A stretch of 64,000 bases of DNA, taken from positions 62,001 to 126,000 of the forward strand of contig NZ_CALRWL010000004.1 of the NCBI RefSeq assembly GCF_943371865.1. Reading direction: 5' to 3'. The notes below the pieces were generated by a model, which worked only from the letters and a program-made list of their open reading frames with translations, had not been told where the DNA came from and made no database searches. Every line of letters begins with the position of its first letter. Positions within the stretch are counted from its first letter, which is position 1. Position numbers and translations under genes: made by a program. Source of the DNA: Azorhizobium sp943371865 (lineage in GTDB: Bacteria; Pseudomonadota; Alphaproteobacteria; Rhizobiales; Xanthobacteraceae). Shown one piece after another: positions 17,823-26,362 of the stretch.

Positions 17823-19001
17823 TCAGTCGCGGGCGACGCACATGGCGATGCCCATGCCGCCGCCGATGCACAAGGTGGCGAGGCCCTTCTTGGCGTCGCG
17901 CTTCTGCATCTCGTGCAGCAGGGTCACCAGGATGCGGGTGCCGGAGGCGCCGATGGGGTGGCCGATGGCGATGGCGCCGCCGTTCACATTCACCTTGTCG
18001 ATGTCCCAGCCCAGTTCCTTGTTCACCGCCAGTGCCTGGGCGGCGAAGGCTTCGTTGGCCTCGATGAGGTCGAGATCGTCCACGGTCCAGCCGGCCTTCT
18101 TCAGGGCCTCGCGGGAGGCGGGGATCGGGCCGGTGCCCATCACCGCCGGGTCCACGCCGGCCTGCGCCCAGGAGACGATGCGGGCCAGCGGGGTCTTGCC
18201 TTCCGCCTTGGCGCGGGCAGCGCTCATCAGCACCACGGCGGCGGCGCCGTCATTGATGCCGGATGCGTTGGCGGCGGTGACGGTGCCGTCCTTCTCGAAG
18301 GCGGGCTTCAGCTTGCCCATGGCTTCGATGGTGGCGCCGTGGCGGGGATATTCGTCCGTATCCACGATCACGTCGCCCTTGCGCGACGAGATGGTGACGG
18401 GGACGATCTCGTCCTTGAAGCGCCCGGCCTTCTGGGCGGCTTCCGCCTTGTTCTGGGAGGCCACCGCGAAGGCGTCCTGGTCGGCGCGGGTGATCTGGTA
18501 CTGGCGCGCCACGTTCTCGGCGGTGTTGCCCATGTGGTAGCCGTTGAAGGCATCCCACAGGCCGTCCTTGATCATGGTGTCGGTGAGGTCGAGATTGCCC
18601 ATGCGGGTGCCGTTGCGCATGTGCGCGGCATGGGTGGACTGGCTCATGGATTCCTGGCCGCCGGCCACCACCAGCGTGCTGTCGCCGGTCTTGATGGCCT
18701 GGAAGCCCAGCGCCACGGAGCGCAGGCCCGAGCCGCAGACCTGGTTGACTTCCCAGGCCGGGCTCTCGATGGGGACGCCGGCGGCGATGGAGGCCTGGCG
18801 GGCGGGGTTCTGGCCCTGGGCGGCGGTGAGCACCTGCCCGAGGATGACTTCGCTGACGTCCGCGGGGGCAACGCCCGCACGCTCAAGGGCGGCCTTGATG
18901 ACGATGGCGCCCAGTTGATGCGCGGGGAGGGAGGACAGGGCACCGTTGAAGGACCCTACGGCGGTCCGGGCGGCGCTGACGATGACGACGTCGTCGGTCA
19001 T
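17823..19001 (-). CDS. phaA: Acetyl-CoA C-acetyltransferase (beta-ketothiolase)
   Basis: 392-codon thiolase that condenses two acetyl-CoA into acetoacetyl-CoA, the first PHB step. The acyl-accepting cysteine is C89 in NQVCGSGLRS; the GHPIGASG histidine and the C-terminal CIGGGMGIA cysteine complete the active site. GGQESMSQSTHA is a typical thiolase loop. Start is the ATG at 19001 with AGGAGAG as ribosome site; a longer in-frame ATG (19052) adds 17 basic residues and lacks one. It pairs with phaB downstream and phaR upstream on the other strand. Confidence 0.96.
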   Translation of the reverse strand: MTDDVVIVSAARTAVGSFNGALSSLPAHQLGAIVIKAALERAGVAPADVSEVILGQVLTAAQGQNPARQASIAAGVPIESPAWEVNQVCGSGLRSVALGFQAIKTGDSTLVVAGGQESMSQSTHAAHMRNGTRMGNLDLTDTMIKDGLWDAFNGYHMGNTAENVARQYQITRADQDAFAVASQNKAEAAQKAGRFKDEIVPVTISSRKGDVIVDTDEYPRHGATIEAMGKLKPAFEKDGTVTAANASGINDGAAAVVLMSAARAKAEGKTPLARIVSWAQAGVDPAVMGTGPIPASREALKKAGWTVDDLDLIEANEAFAAQALAVNKELGWDIDKVNVNGGAIAIGHPIGASGTRILVTLLHEMQKRDAKKGLATLCIGGGMGIAMCVARD

Positions 19002-19212
19002 GGGCTTCTCTCCTGGGGCGGCCTTAATGCGCCGCACTCGAATGCGGCGCATGGTGGTTGGGTGCCGGACCCGCTGTCAATGATCCAAATCATGGGGTGC
19101 ACGGACGAGCGCGGCGCATCATGGAACGCGCGCGCCGCACACAAATTGGTAGCCGTGCTGCGGGAAAGGTTCTACCGTGACTACGCCCAAGGGAAGAACG
19201 GATGACCGGACA

Positions 19213-19812
19213 ATGGCCAAGACGCAAGAGCCAGTCACCATCAAGAAGTACGCAAATAGACGCCTCTATAACACCGGCACGAGCACCTATGTGACGCTCG
19301 AAGACCTCGCCAATATGGTGAAAGAGGGTGAAGATTTCGTCGTCTATGATGCGAAGAATGGTGACGACATTACCCATTCCGTGCTGACGCAGATCATTTT
19401 TGAACAGGAAAATAAGGGGCAGAACCTTCTGCCCATCGCCTTCCTGCGGCAGATCATTCGCTTTTACGGCGATAGCATGCAGATGATGGTTCCGCGCTAC
19501 CTGGAAATGTCCATCGAAAGCTTCACCAAGGAGCAGGGCAAGATGCGCGACCATGTGGCGAAAACCATCACGGGAACGCCATTCAGCGGCTTCGAGGAGC
19601 AGGTGCGGCGGAACATGGAAGTGTTCGGCAGCGCCTTCAACATCTTTCTCCCGTTCAAGGGGGAAGGTGAAGTCGCCGGCACCGAGACCCCAGCTCCCGC
19701 CGCGCCGGCTCCCACCGGCGCCGATGAGCTGGACGCTCTGAAGCGGCAGATGGCCGACATGCAGCAGAAGCTGGAAAAACTGGTGACCAAGCCCGAGGGC
19801 GGCAGCCAGTAG
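19213..19812 (+). CDS. phaR: Polyhydroxyalkanoate synthesis repressor PhaR
   Basis: About 199 residues. The PHB/PHA accumulation regulator DNA-binding domain fills the N-terminus (IKKYANRRLYNTGTSTYVTL, then FVVYDAKNGDDITHSVLTQII), followed by the second PhaR domain (QIIRFYGDSMQMMVPRYLE) and a Pro/Ala linker with a C-terminal coiled coil. PhaR binds both PHB granules and phasin/pha promoters, releasing DNA as polymer accumulates. A GTG at 19177, in frame and preceded by GGGAAAGG, is an alternative start adding 12 residues. Divergent from phaA, so the 211-base gap is the likely shared control region. Confidence 0.95.
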   Translation: MAKTQEPVTIKKYANRRLYNTGTSTYVTLEDLANMVKEGEDFVVYDAKNGDDITHSVLTQIIFEQENKGQNLLPIAFLRQIIRFYGDSMQMMVPRYLEMSIESFTKEQGKMRDHVAKTITGTPFSGFEEQVRRNMEVFGSAFNIFLPFKGEGEVAGTETPAPAAPAPTGADELDALKRQMADMQQKLEKLVTKPEGGSQ

Positions 19813-19833
19813 ACCCAGCCACCACACCCAGCA

Positions 19834-19862
19834 GCGGGAGCGATCCTCGCGGTCGCTCCCGC
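19834..19862 (+). terminator. Hairpin after phaR
   Basis: A perfect ten-base stem (19834-19843 with 19853-19862) 21 bases past the phaR stop. GCTCCCGC is then repeated (through about 19880), giving alternative pairings. There is no T-tract. Confidence 0.5.
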
Positions 19863-19946
19863 GCTCCCGCGCTCCCGCGAGGCCTGCGTGGTCCTGGAGG
19901 CCTGCGGGGACGTCGGGTCCGGTGTGATGGATGACGTCTTGGGCGG

Positions 19947-21665
19947 TCAGTACCCGCCGGTATGCGGGGGAGCTTCCCGCAAGGGCTGCGCCAAGCCGCT
20001 GAGCGCGCCTTGAAAATAATCGCAGCCCCAGTCGAGCAGCATGGCCGCCGAGGTCTCATTCTGCACCCATTCGGCCACGGTCTGGATGCCCAGCTGGTGG
20101 GCCAGGGCAAGCAGGGCCTGCACGAACGCGCGGTCGTCCGCGGACTTGATCATGTGCAGCACAAAGCTGCCGTCGATCTTGACGATGTCCACGTCCAACT
20201 TGCGCAGATTGCGGAACGAGGTGGCGCCGGCGCCGAAGTCGTCGATGGCGATGCGCACACCGCGTTTGCGTACCATGCTGATGAATTGGCGTGCCGCCGG
20301 CAGGTCATCCACGGTAACCGATTCGGTCAGTTCGATGATCAGGCGCCTGCCGATGGTCTCGTCCACGTCGCGGTGGAACAGGCGCATCCAGGCCTCATCG
20401 GCAATGGATGACACCGACACATTGACCGACAGGGTCAAGGTGGGATCGCTCCGCATGGCGGCGGCCACTTTTTGCAGGACCGCGCGGTCAAGCCCGCCCA
20501 TGAGGCCGAGCCGCTCCGCCGCGGCCACCAGGCGCTGGCCGCCGTAGGGATGATGTCCCGGTTCTGCCGGGATTCGCGCCAGGGCCTCGCTGAAGGCCAG
20601 GGCGCGGCTCGCCGCATGCACCACCGGCTGTAACGCCACGTGGACGCGGTTTTCATCCAGCGCGTGCACGATCTCGTCGGCCATGCGCAGATTGATGCGT
20701 CGCCGGCCCTCGTCATGGCTCGAGCGGTCGTCGAGAAAGAAGCGGCCCCGTCCGCGCTGCTTGGCCCGCTCGTGGGCCTCTTGGAGGCGCGAAACGATCT
20801 GATCCGGTTCGAGGCTCGCCTGGGGGGCGCAGATGGCACCGATGGTGACGCTGATCGGGATGGTCCCGGCGCCGGTGGACAGGGGCGTGCCCCGGATCTC
20901 CTCGATCAGCGCCTCGCCGAAGCTGGAGACCATGGCCGGCTCGACCGCAGTGACCAGGATGGCGAATTTGTTGCCGGAGAAGCGGACCAGCAGATCTGGC
21001 GCCTTCAGCCGCGACCGCAAATGGCCGGCCAGAGAGACGATCAACTGGTCCGCCGCTTCAAATCCAAACCGCTCATTGATGCGGCCCAGATCGTCGAGGC
21101 CCACCAGAAACAGCGCCCAGGAGGGATCGTCGGTGCGGCGGATAGCGGTGACTGCGTCCAGCAGGTGGCGGCGGGTGGCGATGCCGGTGAGGGCATCGAC
21201 GCTCAGGCCTGAGTCCGGCCCAAGGGCGGCGGGCATCAGATGGACGGTGCCGATGGCCCGCGCCGGCTGGCCGTCCGCGCCGGCAAACCAGCGCCCCTGA
21301 TCTATCGCCCGCATCTCGGCGGCGGAGTCCGTCAGCCGCAGGCGGCAGAGCGCCTCATAGGGAATGCCCGCCGCCTGCGCCGGCCCGGCAAGGGGCTGGA
21401 AGGCATGATAAGCCGCCGCGCGGGTCTCGATGCCGCAGGCCTTGAGAAAGTCGCGCCCTTTGGCCAGACGGTGCGCGGCGTCGGCACCGAACACGGCATC
21501 AATGTTGGGGCTCCACGTCATCTCATCGCTGGTGAGATCCCAGGCATAGGCCACGCAGCGGCCGGCGCTCAGCGCATCCCATGGGGCGCTCAGGGCCTCG
21601 CCGGGGCCTGCGGGAGTCCGTGGGGCCGCCAGCGCCGCCAGGGGCTTTGCATTGCGTCCGCTCAC
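19947..21665 (-). CDS. Cyclic-di-GMP phosphodiesterase with degenerate GGDEF and intact EAL domain
   Basis: 572 residues. An N-terminal PAS-like region (about 35-145) precedes a GGDEF-fold domain (155-315) in which the signature is SGNKF (230-234) instead of GGDEF, so diguanylate cyclase activity is unlikely. The EAL domain (325-570) keeps EALAR (360-364), the metal-binding asparagine of SVNVSV, ELTES, AIDDFGAG and VKIDGSF, so it should hydrolyse c-di-GMP. The late glutamate lies in AEWVQNE rather than the usual AEGVE. No membrane helices, so it is cytoplasmic. It stands alone, convergent with phaR. Confidence 0.9.
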   Translation of the reverse strand: MSGRNAKPLAALAAPRTPAGPGEALSAPWDALSAGRCVAYAWDLTSDEMTWSPNIDAVFGADAAHRLAKGRDFLKACGIETRAAAYHAFQPLAGPAQAAGIPYEALCRLRLTDSAAEMRAIDQGRWFAGADGQPARAIGTVHLMPAALGPDSGLSVDALTGIATRRHLLDAVTAIRRTDDPSWALFLVGLDDLGRINERFGFEAADQLIVSLAGHLRSRLKAPDLLVRFSGNKFAILVTAVEPAMVSSFGEALIEEIRGTPLSTGAGTIPISVTIGAICAPQASLEPDQIVSRLQEAHERAKQRGRGRFFLDDRSSHDEGRRRINLRMADEIVHALDENRVHVALQPVVHAASRALAFSEALARIPAEPGHHPYGGQRLVAAAERLGLMGGLDRAVLQKVAAAMRSDPTLTLSVNVSVSSIADEAWMRLFHRDVDETIGRRLIIELTESVTVDDLPAARQFISMVRKRGVRIAIDDFGAGATSFRNLRKLDVDIVKIDGSFVLHMIKSADDRAFVQALLALAHQLGIQTVAEWVQNETSAAMLLDWGCDYFQGALSGLAQPLREAPPHTGGY

Positions 21666-21769
21666 GGTCTCACCTCTGCCTGCCCCCGTGGGGGCGTGTC
21701 AGCACTGTCCATCCTACCGAACTTATGGCGCGCTCAAAGGGTTTCATCGGGCAGAGGTACAAGGTGCGG

Positions 21770-22174
21770 CTACTGGCCCGGGGGCACCACGGAAACATCG
21801 CGCTGGGCGACCCGGATCGAGACCGAGAAGCCGGTCAGCACATCCAGCAGCATCACGCAGATGAGCAGCATGAACACCGAGCTGCCCGCCTGCCGCACCA
21901 TGAGAAATTCAACGATGGCGGCGATCAGCAGCAGCAGCGAGAGCATGTGGTCGATGATTGAGCGGGCCGAGATGCGGGTGGCCTTCATCAGCTCGAAGAA
22001 CAGCACCAGCAGGCAGAAGGCGGTGAAGGCATCGCTGAGGCTTACCGCCCAGGTGGCGCCGGAGGGCAGCGCGAAGCTGGCCAGCGGGCTGGTCCATTCC
22101 AGGCCAGGGGTGATGAAGACGAGAATGTTGTAGATCGCGAGCGGGACGATCAACAGCGGAATCGGGGTCAGCAT
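21770..22174 (-). CDS. Small integral membrane protein of unknown function
   Basis: 134 residues with four predicted membrane helices (about 4-24, 40-62, 72-95, 100-122) and short loops; the tail QRDVSVVPPGQ is polar. The IIDHMLSLLLLIAAIVEFLM stretch and VFMLLICVMLLDVLTGFSVS look like a conserved alphaproteobacterial membrane family, but I cannot name it. The ATG at 22174 has GAGGAGC as ribosome site. No functional link to rpmF upstream is evident. Confidence 0.75.
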   Translation of the reverse strand: MLTPIPLLIVPLAIYNILVFITPGLEWTSPLASFALPSGATWAVSLSDAFTAFCLLVLFFELMKATRISARSIIDHMLSLLLLIAAIVEFLMVRQAGSSVFMLLICVMLLDVLTGFSVSIRVAQRDVSVVPPGQ

Positions 22175-22341
22175 GGCGCGCTCCTCGGCCGGACGGGTGC
22201 AGCCCGCCATGGGGTGGCCCGTGCATATCAGAGCGCGATGGGTCGCACATGCCGGTTAAAAAGTCATGGCAGGCCGTGCCCGCAGAGGTGCGGCGTGAAG
22301 ACGTCAGACCAGCGGACATGATGAAGGGGTCCGGACAAACG

Positions 22342-22365
22342 AAAAAAGCGACCGCGAGGGTCGCT
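22342..22365 (-). terminator. Intrinsic terminator of rpmF
   Basis: A seven-base stem (22347-22353 with 22359-22365) is followed on the minus strand by six T (complement of 22342-22347). A second hairpin, 22419-22441, lies just after the rpmF stop. Confidence 0.8.
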
Positions 22366-22446
22366 TCGTCGTCCTGGAGTCATGTCGTCCTGGAGCCAGA
22401 TGGCTCCGGCAGATCGGCGCGGACGGCTCAGCCGTCCGCGAACAGA

Positions 22447-22632
22447 TCAGGCCTCGACCTTGGGCTTCAGGATCTGGCGACCGCGATACATGCCGGTCTT
22501 CAGGTCCAGGTGATGCGGACGACGCAGCTCACCGGAATCCTTGTCTTCCACATACGTGGGCTGCTTCAGCGCATCCGCCGAGCGGCGCATACCGCGACGC
22601 GACGGCGAGGTTTTTCTCTTCGGGACAGCCAT
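22447..22632 (-). CDS. rpmF: 50S ribosomal protein L32
   Basis: 61 residues, highly basic. The N-terminus MAVPKRKTSPSRRGMRRSAD is unmistakable for bacterial L32, and the C-terminus YRGRQILKPKVEA is the form seen in alphaproteobacteria. It lacks the zinc-binding cysteines present in some L32 proteins. Start is the ATG at 22632; an upstream in-frame ATG is spurious. It stands alone; the usual plsX-fabH neighbours are absent. Confidence 0.97.
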   Translation of the reverse strand: MAVPKRKTSPSRRGMRRSADALKQPTYVEDKDSGELRRPHHLDLKTGMYRGRQILKPKVEA

Positions 22633-23000
22633 TGTCCAAACTCCAGCAAACGTCCGAGTGCCAATGCCTGCCGCGGCGGTTCGCGCAGGCATGCGAAACC
22701 AGTTCTCAATTGAGAGGGGCGCCTTATACAGCGTCGCGCGTCGAAGCGGAAGGCCCCTGCCCAGGGAAATACGATATGAGGGCGGATGCGCTGAGCCTGG
22801 AACCGGTCTTCAAGGTTGCCAAGATTTTAGAATGCGTCCGCCTTAGATTGAAATCGCGGGGAAAACCGCGATTTCCGATGGGATCGGGCGCGCGAACCCG
22901 GTCTCTTCCGCCTCAAGAAAGCCCCCTTGTCAGCGGAGTCAAGCTGCGCGAGGGTGCCGGCCGCCAAGGCGACCCGTTCAACGCGAGGACATTGGATCCC
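22633..23000. other. Divergent intergenic region between rpmF and the PpiC-type foldase
   Basis: This 368-base region must hold both promoters. A perfect nine-base hairpin (22851-22859 with 22866-22874) lies in the probable leader of the foldase gene. I see no convincing small gene; reading frames that extend the foldase upstream lack a ribosome site and would bury its signal peptide. Confidence 0.6.
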
Positions 23001-23933
23001 ATGATGCGTACCGCTCACACCGCCGCTTTGGCGGTCGCTCTCACCGCTTTTGCCTTCAGCGGCCAGGCGTCCGCCCAGACTCCGGCGCCGAGCGCCACGC
23101 CGCCCGCCGCCAGCGCGCCCGCCGCGGCCCCCGCATCCGGCGCCGCCGCCGATCCCGTGCTGGAGACGGTGAACGGCACGCCGATCAAGGCCAGCGAGCT
23201 GGCTCTGGCCGAGGAAGACATCGGCGCCGGGCTGCCGCAGGTGCAGGGCGAGGCCCGCAAGGAATATATCCTCTCCTTCCTCACCGACATGACCCTGCTC
23301 GCCCAGGCGGCGACCGCGCAGAAGCTCGACCAGACCCCGGAATTCACCAGCAAGATGAACTATCTGCGCACCAAGGCGCTGATGGAGACGCTGATGAGCG
23401 CCGAGGCCAAGAAGGCGGTCACCGACGCGGCCAAGCGCAAGACCTATGAAGAGTTCGTGGCCCAGTCCAAGCCCGAGACCGAAGTGCACGCCCGCCATAT
23501 CCTGGTGGACAGCGAGGCCAAGGCCAAGGAAATCGCCGCCAAGGCCAAGGCCGGCGCCGATTTCGCCAAGCTGGCCAAGGAAAACTCCAAGGACAGCGCC
23601 GAGGACGGTGGCGATCTGGGTTACTTCACCAAGGACCAGATGGTGCCGGAATTCGCCGATGCGGCGTTCAAGCTGGACAAGGGCCAGGTGTCCGATCCGG
23701 TCAAGACCCAGTTCGGCTGGCACGTCATCAAGGTCGAGGACAAGCGCCAGAAGCCGGTTCCGAGCTTTGAGCAGGTCTCCGACCAGATCGACCAGTTCCT
23801 GATCCGCAAGTCGCAGTCGGATCTGGTGACCAAGCTGCGGGCCGACGCCAAGGTGGAAAAGGTGGCGGCTCCCGCTGCCGCGCCCGCCGCCGCCGCCCCC
23901 GCTGCTCCGGCGACCCCCGCCGCGCCGAAGTGA
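23001..23933 (+). CDS. Periplasmic peptidyl-prolyl cis-trans isomerase, parvulin (PpiC/SurA-PrsA) type
   Basis: 310 residues. A signal peptide ends at ASA-Q; an Ala/Pro-rich linker leads to a SurA-like helical chaperone region beginning LETVNGTPIKASELALAEED, then a single rotamase domain (about 155-255) with HARHILVDSEAKAKEI, DGGDLGYFTKDQMVPEF and TQFGWHVIKVED. The tail is Ala/Pro-rich. It should help fold exported or outer-membrane proteins. Start is ATGATG at 23001/23004 with GAGGAC upstream. It ends at a terminator that reaches into the convergent tetR gene. Confidence 0.93.
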   Translation: MMRTAHTAALAVALTAFAFSGQASAQTPAPSATPPAASAPAAAPASGAAADPVLETVNGTPIKASELALAEEDIGAGLPQVQGEARKEYILSFLTDMTLLAQAATAQKLDQTPEFTSKMNYLRTKALMETLMSAEAKKAVTDAAKRKTYEEFVAQSKPETEVHARHILVDSEAKAKEIAAKAKAGADFAKLAKENSKDSAEDGGDLGYFTKDQMVPEFADAAFKLDKGQVSDPVKTQFGWHVIKVEDKRQKPVPSFEQVSDQIDQFLIRKSQSDLVTKLRADAKVEKVAAPAAAPAAAAPAAPATPAAPK

Positions 23934-23971
23934 GCGTGCGGAACCCGGCGCGATCGCACTGATCCCGCCAA

Positions 23972-24634
23972 TCAGGCCGATCTGGACGGCGCGGCAGCTA
24001 AGGCTGTCGCGCCGTCTTTCTGTTCAGAGCCTTCGCTGTGCCCGGCGCCGTAGAGGACGTGATGCACCAGGGCCGGCAGGTCCGCGTCGCGGTCGATCTG
24101 CCCGGTGAGCAGGCGCATCCAGCAGAAGCCGAAGATCAGTTCCACCACCGTCGCACAGTCGGCCTGTGACGGCAGCTCCCCGCGGGCGATGCCCCGCGTG
24201 ATCAGCGCGTGCACATGCTGCTTGCGCTCGGCGAGGAAAGTGGTGAGCAGGGCCAGGGACTGCGGGTCCGACTGCGCCTCGGCGATGATGGAGCGAAAGG
24301 CGGGGCCGGCGGGCGTGTCCCGCCAGAAGGCGAACAGCCGCCGCATCACCGCCAGCAGATCACCCTCCAGCGACGCGGTGTCCACCTGAAGCACGGTTTC
24401 CTTCTGGCGGGCGTAGACCTCGATCAGGAGAGCTGTCCGGGTGGGCCACCAGCGGTAGACGGTGGGCTTGCCCGCGCCGGCGCGCCGGGCCACCGCCTCG
24501 ATGGAAAAGCCCGCCAGCCCGCTCTCCGCCAGAATGTCGGCGGCGGCGTCCAGAATGGCGGTGGCGCTCTGCGGATTGCGGCGCCCGCCGATGGAGGTGC
24601 GCCGCTTTACGGGGGCTGGTGTGTCCGTGCTCAT
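23972..24634 (-). CDS. TetR/AcrR-family transcriptional regulator
   Basis: 220 residues. The HTH lies at about 20-66: SATAILDAAADILAESG, FSIEAVARRAGAGKPTVYRW and the following RTALLIEVY are canonical. The ligand-binding half resembles AcrR-type regulators with a TetR_C domain. Start is the ATG at 24634 with GGGGGAG upstream. It is divergent from a small membrane protein gene, and the gap holds an inverted repeat, so autoregulation together with repression of that gene is the simplest model. The ligand is unknown. Confidence 0.92.
   Translation of the reverse strand: MSTDTPAPVKRRTSIGGRRNPQSATAILDAAADILAESGLAGFSIEAVARRAGAGKPTVYRWWPTRTALLIEVYARQKETVLQVDTASLEGDLLAVMRRLFAFWRDTPAGPAFRSIIAEAQSDPQSLALLTTFLAERKQHVHALITRGIARGELPSQADCATVVELIFGFCWMRLLTGQIDRDADLPALVHHVLYGAGHSEGSEQKDGATALAAAPSRSA
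23985..24019 (+). terminator. Terminator of the foldase gene, overlapping the tetR 3' end
   Basis: A long imperfect hairpin: nine-base stem 23985-23993 with 24008-24016, extended by CAGC/GCTG inside, followed by TTT. It lies within the last codons of the convergent tetR gene, so those codons are constrained by both roles. Confidence 0.65.
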
Positions 24635-24664
24635 GGCGATCTCCCCCGGTCGTTGGATTGACAT

Positions 24665-24716
24665 AACGAAACGGGCCGGATAGTTCAAATCCATAATTAG
24701 AACGATCCGTTTCGTT
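24665..24716. promoter_or_regulatory. Inverted repeat in the tetR divergent promoter region, probable operator
   Basis: AACGAAACGG (24665-24674) and CCGTTTCGTT (24707-24716) are perfect reverse complements flanking a 32-base AT-rich core. The right arm also forms a shorter dyad, AACGA-N6-TCGTT (24701-24716). The position between the two start codons suits a TetR-family operator. Confidence 0.6.
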
Positions 24717-24739
24717 TCTTATGACGCGAGAGGTCTCCC

Positions 24740-25051
24740 ATGTCCGGTCATGCTCCTGCCCCGCCGTCCGGTCCGCACGCGCAGCCCCCGGCCGATGGCC
24801 CTGCGAGCGGTCATCCGCATCACCGCCTGTCCGCGCCTTGCCGGTTCCGCATCACCCTGGCGGCCTCCCTGGGGGCCTATCCCGTCATCACCCTCATTCT
24901 CTATCTCCTCGGCCCGGCCACCGAGGGATGGGCGGTCTGGCAGAAGACCTTGGCCATCGTGCCGGTCATGGTGCCGGCTATGGTTTTCGGCATCATCCCC
25001 GCCGTCCACCGGTTCGCCGGTCCCTGGCTGCGGCCGCGGGTGCGGGCGTGA
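24740..25051 (+). CDS. Small membrane protein, probable target of the adjacent TetR regulator
   Basis: 103 residues. The first 30 are Pro/His/Gly-rich and probably cytoplasmic; two membrane helices follow (ITLAASLGAYPVITLILYLL and IVPVMVPAMVFGIIPAVHRF). The layout recalls small DUF2798-like two-helix proteins, but I cannot assign a family. The ATG at 24740 has GAGG upstream. It starts 105 bases from tetR on the opposite strand, which suggests that TetR controls it. A role in export or membrane stress is only a guess. Confidence 0.7.
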   Translation: MSGHAPAPPSGPHAQPPADGPASGHPHHRLSAPCRFRITLAASLGAYPVITLILYLLGPATEGWAVWQKTLAIVPVMVPAMVFGIIPAVHRFAGPWLRPRVRA

Positions 25052-25120
25052 CCATGGATGCCCTTGCCTAAGGCGGCGAGGTGCGGCACACCGCTCTCGC
25101 CATCACCTCTGGGGGCTATC

Positions 25121-26362
25121 ATGTCCGCGTCCATCTCGCCGCTCGCGCCCAAGTTCATCCCTGAGGTTCCGCCCGTTCCGGGCGTGACGTTCGCCACGGC
25201 GGAAGCCGGCGTGCGCTACAAGAATCGCACCGACGTGCTGCTGGTCTCCCTGGCCAAGGGCACGACGGTCGCCGGCGTCACCACTCGCTCCCTATGCCCC
25301 TCCGCCCCGGTGGAATGGTGCCGCGAAGCCCTCAAGAAGGGCAAGGCGCGGGGCCTGGTGGTGAATTCCGGCAATGCCAATGCCTTCACCGGACAGAAGG
25401 GACGCGAGTCCACAGCGCTCACCGCGGACATTGCCGCGCAGGCCCTGGGCTGCAAGCCCTCCGAGATCTTCCTCGCCTCCACCGGCGTGATCGGCGAGCC
25501 GCTGGACGCCACCAAGTTCGTGGGCGTGCTGGATGAGGTGGCCGGCCGTCTGGCGCCGGGGCCGTGGGAAGGCCCGGCGCGGGCGATCATGACCACCGAC
25601 ACCTTTCCCAAGCTGGCCACCGCCCAGGTGCCGTTCGGCAACACCACCGTGACGCTCGCCGGCATCGCCAAGGGCGCCGGCATGATCGCCCCGGACATGG
25701 CGACCATGCTGTCGTTCGTATTCACCGATGCCCCGATCGCGGCGCCGGTGCTGCAGAAGCTGCTCTCCAAGCTGGTGGTCAACAGCTTCAACGCCGTCAC
25801 CGTGGACGGCGACACCTCCACCTCCGATACCTTGCTGTTGTTCGCCACCGGTGCCGCCAGGGCCGCCGGCGCGCCGCTGGTGAAGGATGCTGCCGATCCG
25901 GTGCTGCGCGGCTTCCGCAAGGCCCTGAAGACGCTGCTGGGCGATCTGGCGGAGCAAGTGGCCCGCGACGGCGAGGGCGCGCGCAAGCTGGTGCGGGTCA
26001 ATGTCACCGGCGCGGTGTCCAAGCGCTCGGCGCGGCGCATCGCCTTCTCCATCGCCAATTCGCCGCTGGTGAAGACCGCTGCGGCGGGCGAGGACGCCAA
26101 TTGGGGTCGCGTGGTCATGGCGGTGGGCAAGGCCGGCGAGCCGGCGGACCGCGATCGCCTGGCCATCTCCTTCGGCCCCTACCGGGTGGCGGCCGATGGC
26201 GCCCGCGATCCCGATTATGACGAGGACACGGTGTCCGCCTACATGAAGGGCGACGTCATCGACATCACCGTGGATATCGGCCTCGGCAAGGGCAGCGATC
26301 GGGTGCTGACCTGCGATCTCACCAAGGAATATGTGGCCATCAACGGCGACTACCGTTCGTGA
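25121..26362 (+). CDS. argJ: Bifunctional glutamate N-acetyltransferase / amino-acid N-acetyltransferase
   Basis: 413 residues. Transfers acetyl from N-acetylornithine to glutamate, recycling the acetyl group in arginine synthesis. The precursor self-cleaves at the A-T bond in APDMATMLSF (T195), giving alpha and beta chains; KGAGMIAPDMATML is intact. Other signatures are VNSGNANAFTG, STGVIGEPL and SFNAVTVDGDTSTSDT. Whether it also uses acetyl-CoA cannot be read here. The ATG at 25121 begins the conserved part. Its stop overlaps the start of mutT (GTGA). Confidence 0.97.
   Translation: MSASISPLAPKFIPEVPPVPGVTFATAEAGVRYKNRTDVLLVSLAKGTTVAGVTTRSLCPSAPVEWCREALKKGKARGLVVNSGNANAFTGQKGRESTALTADIAAQALGCKPSEIFLASTGVIGEPLDATKFVGVLDEVAGRLAPGPWEGPARAIMTTDTFPKLATAQVPFGNTTVTLAGIAKGAGMIAPDMATMLSFVFTDAPIAAPVLQKLLSKLVVNSFNAVTVDGDTSTSDTLLLFATGAARAAGAPLVKDAADPVLRGFRKALKTLLGDLAEQVARDGEGARKLVRVNVTGAVSKRSARRIAFSIANSPLVKTAAAGEDANWGRVVMAVGKAGEPADRDRLAISFGPYRVAADGARDPDYDEDTVSAYMKGDVIDITVDIGLGKGSDRVLTCDLTKEYVAINGDYRS

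Noticed and set aside
24681..24693. GTTCAAATCC, resembling a tRNA T-loop
   Set aside because: No acceptor stem, anticodon arm or CCA-proximal pairing surrounds it; it lies in the tetR promoter region.
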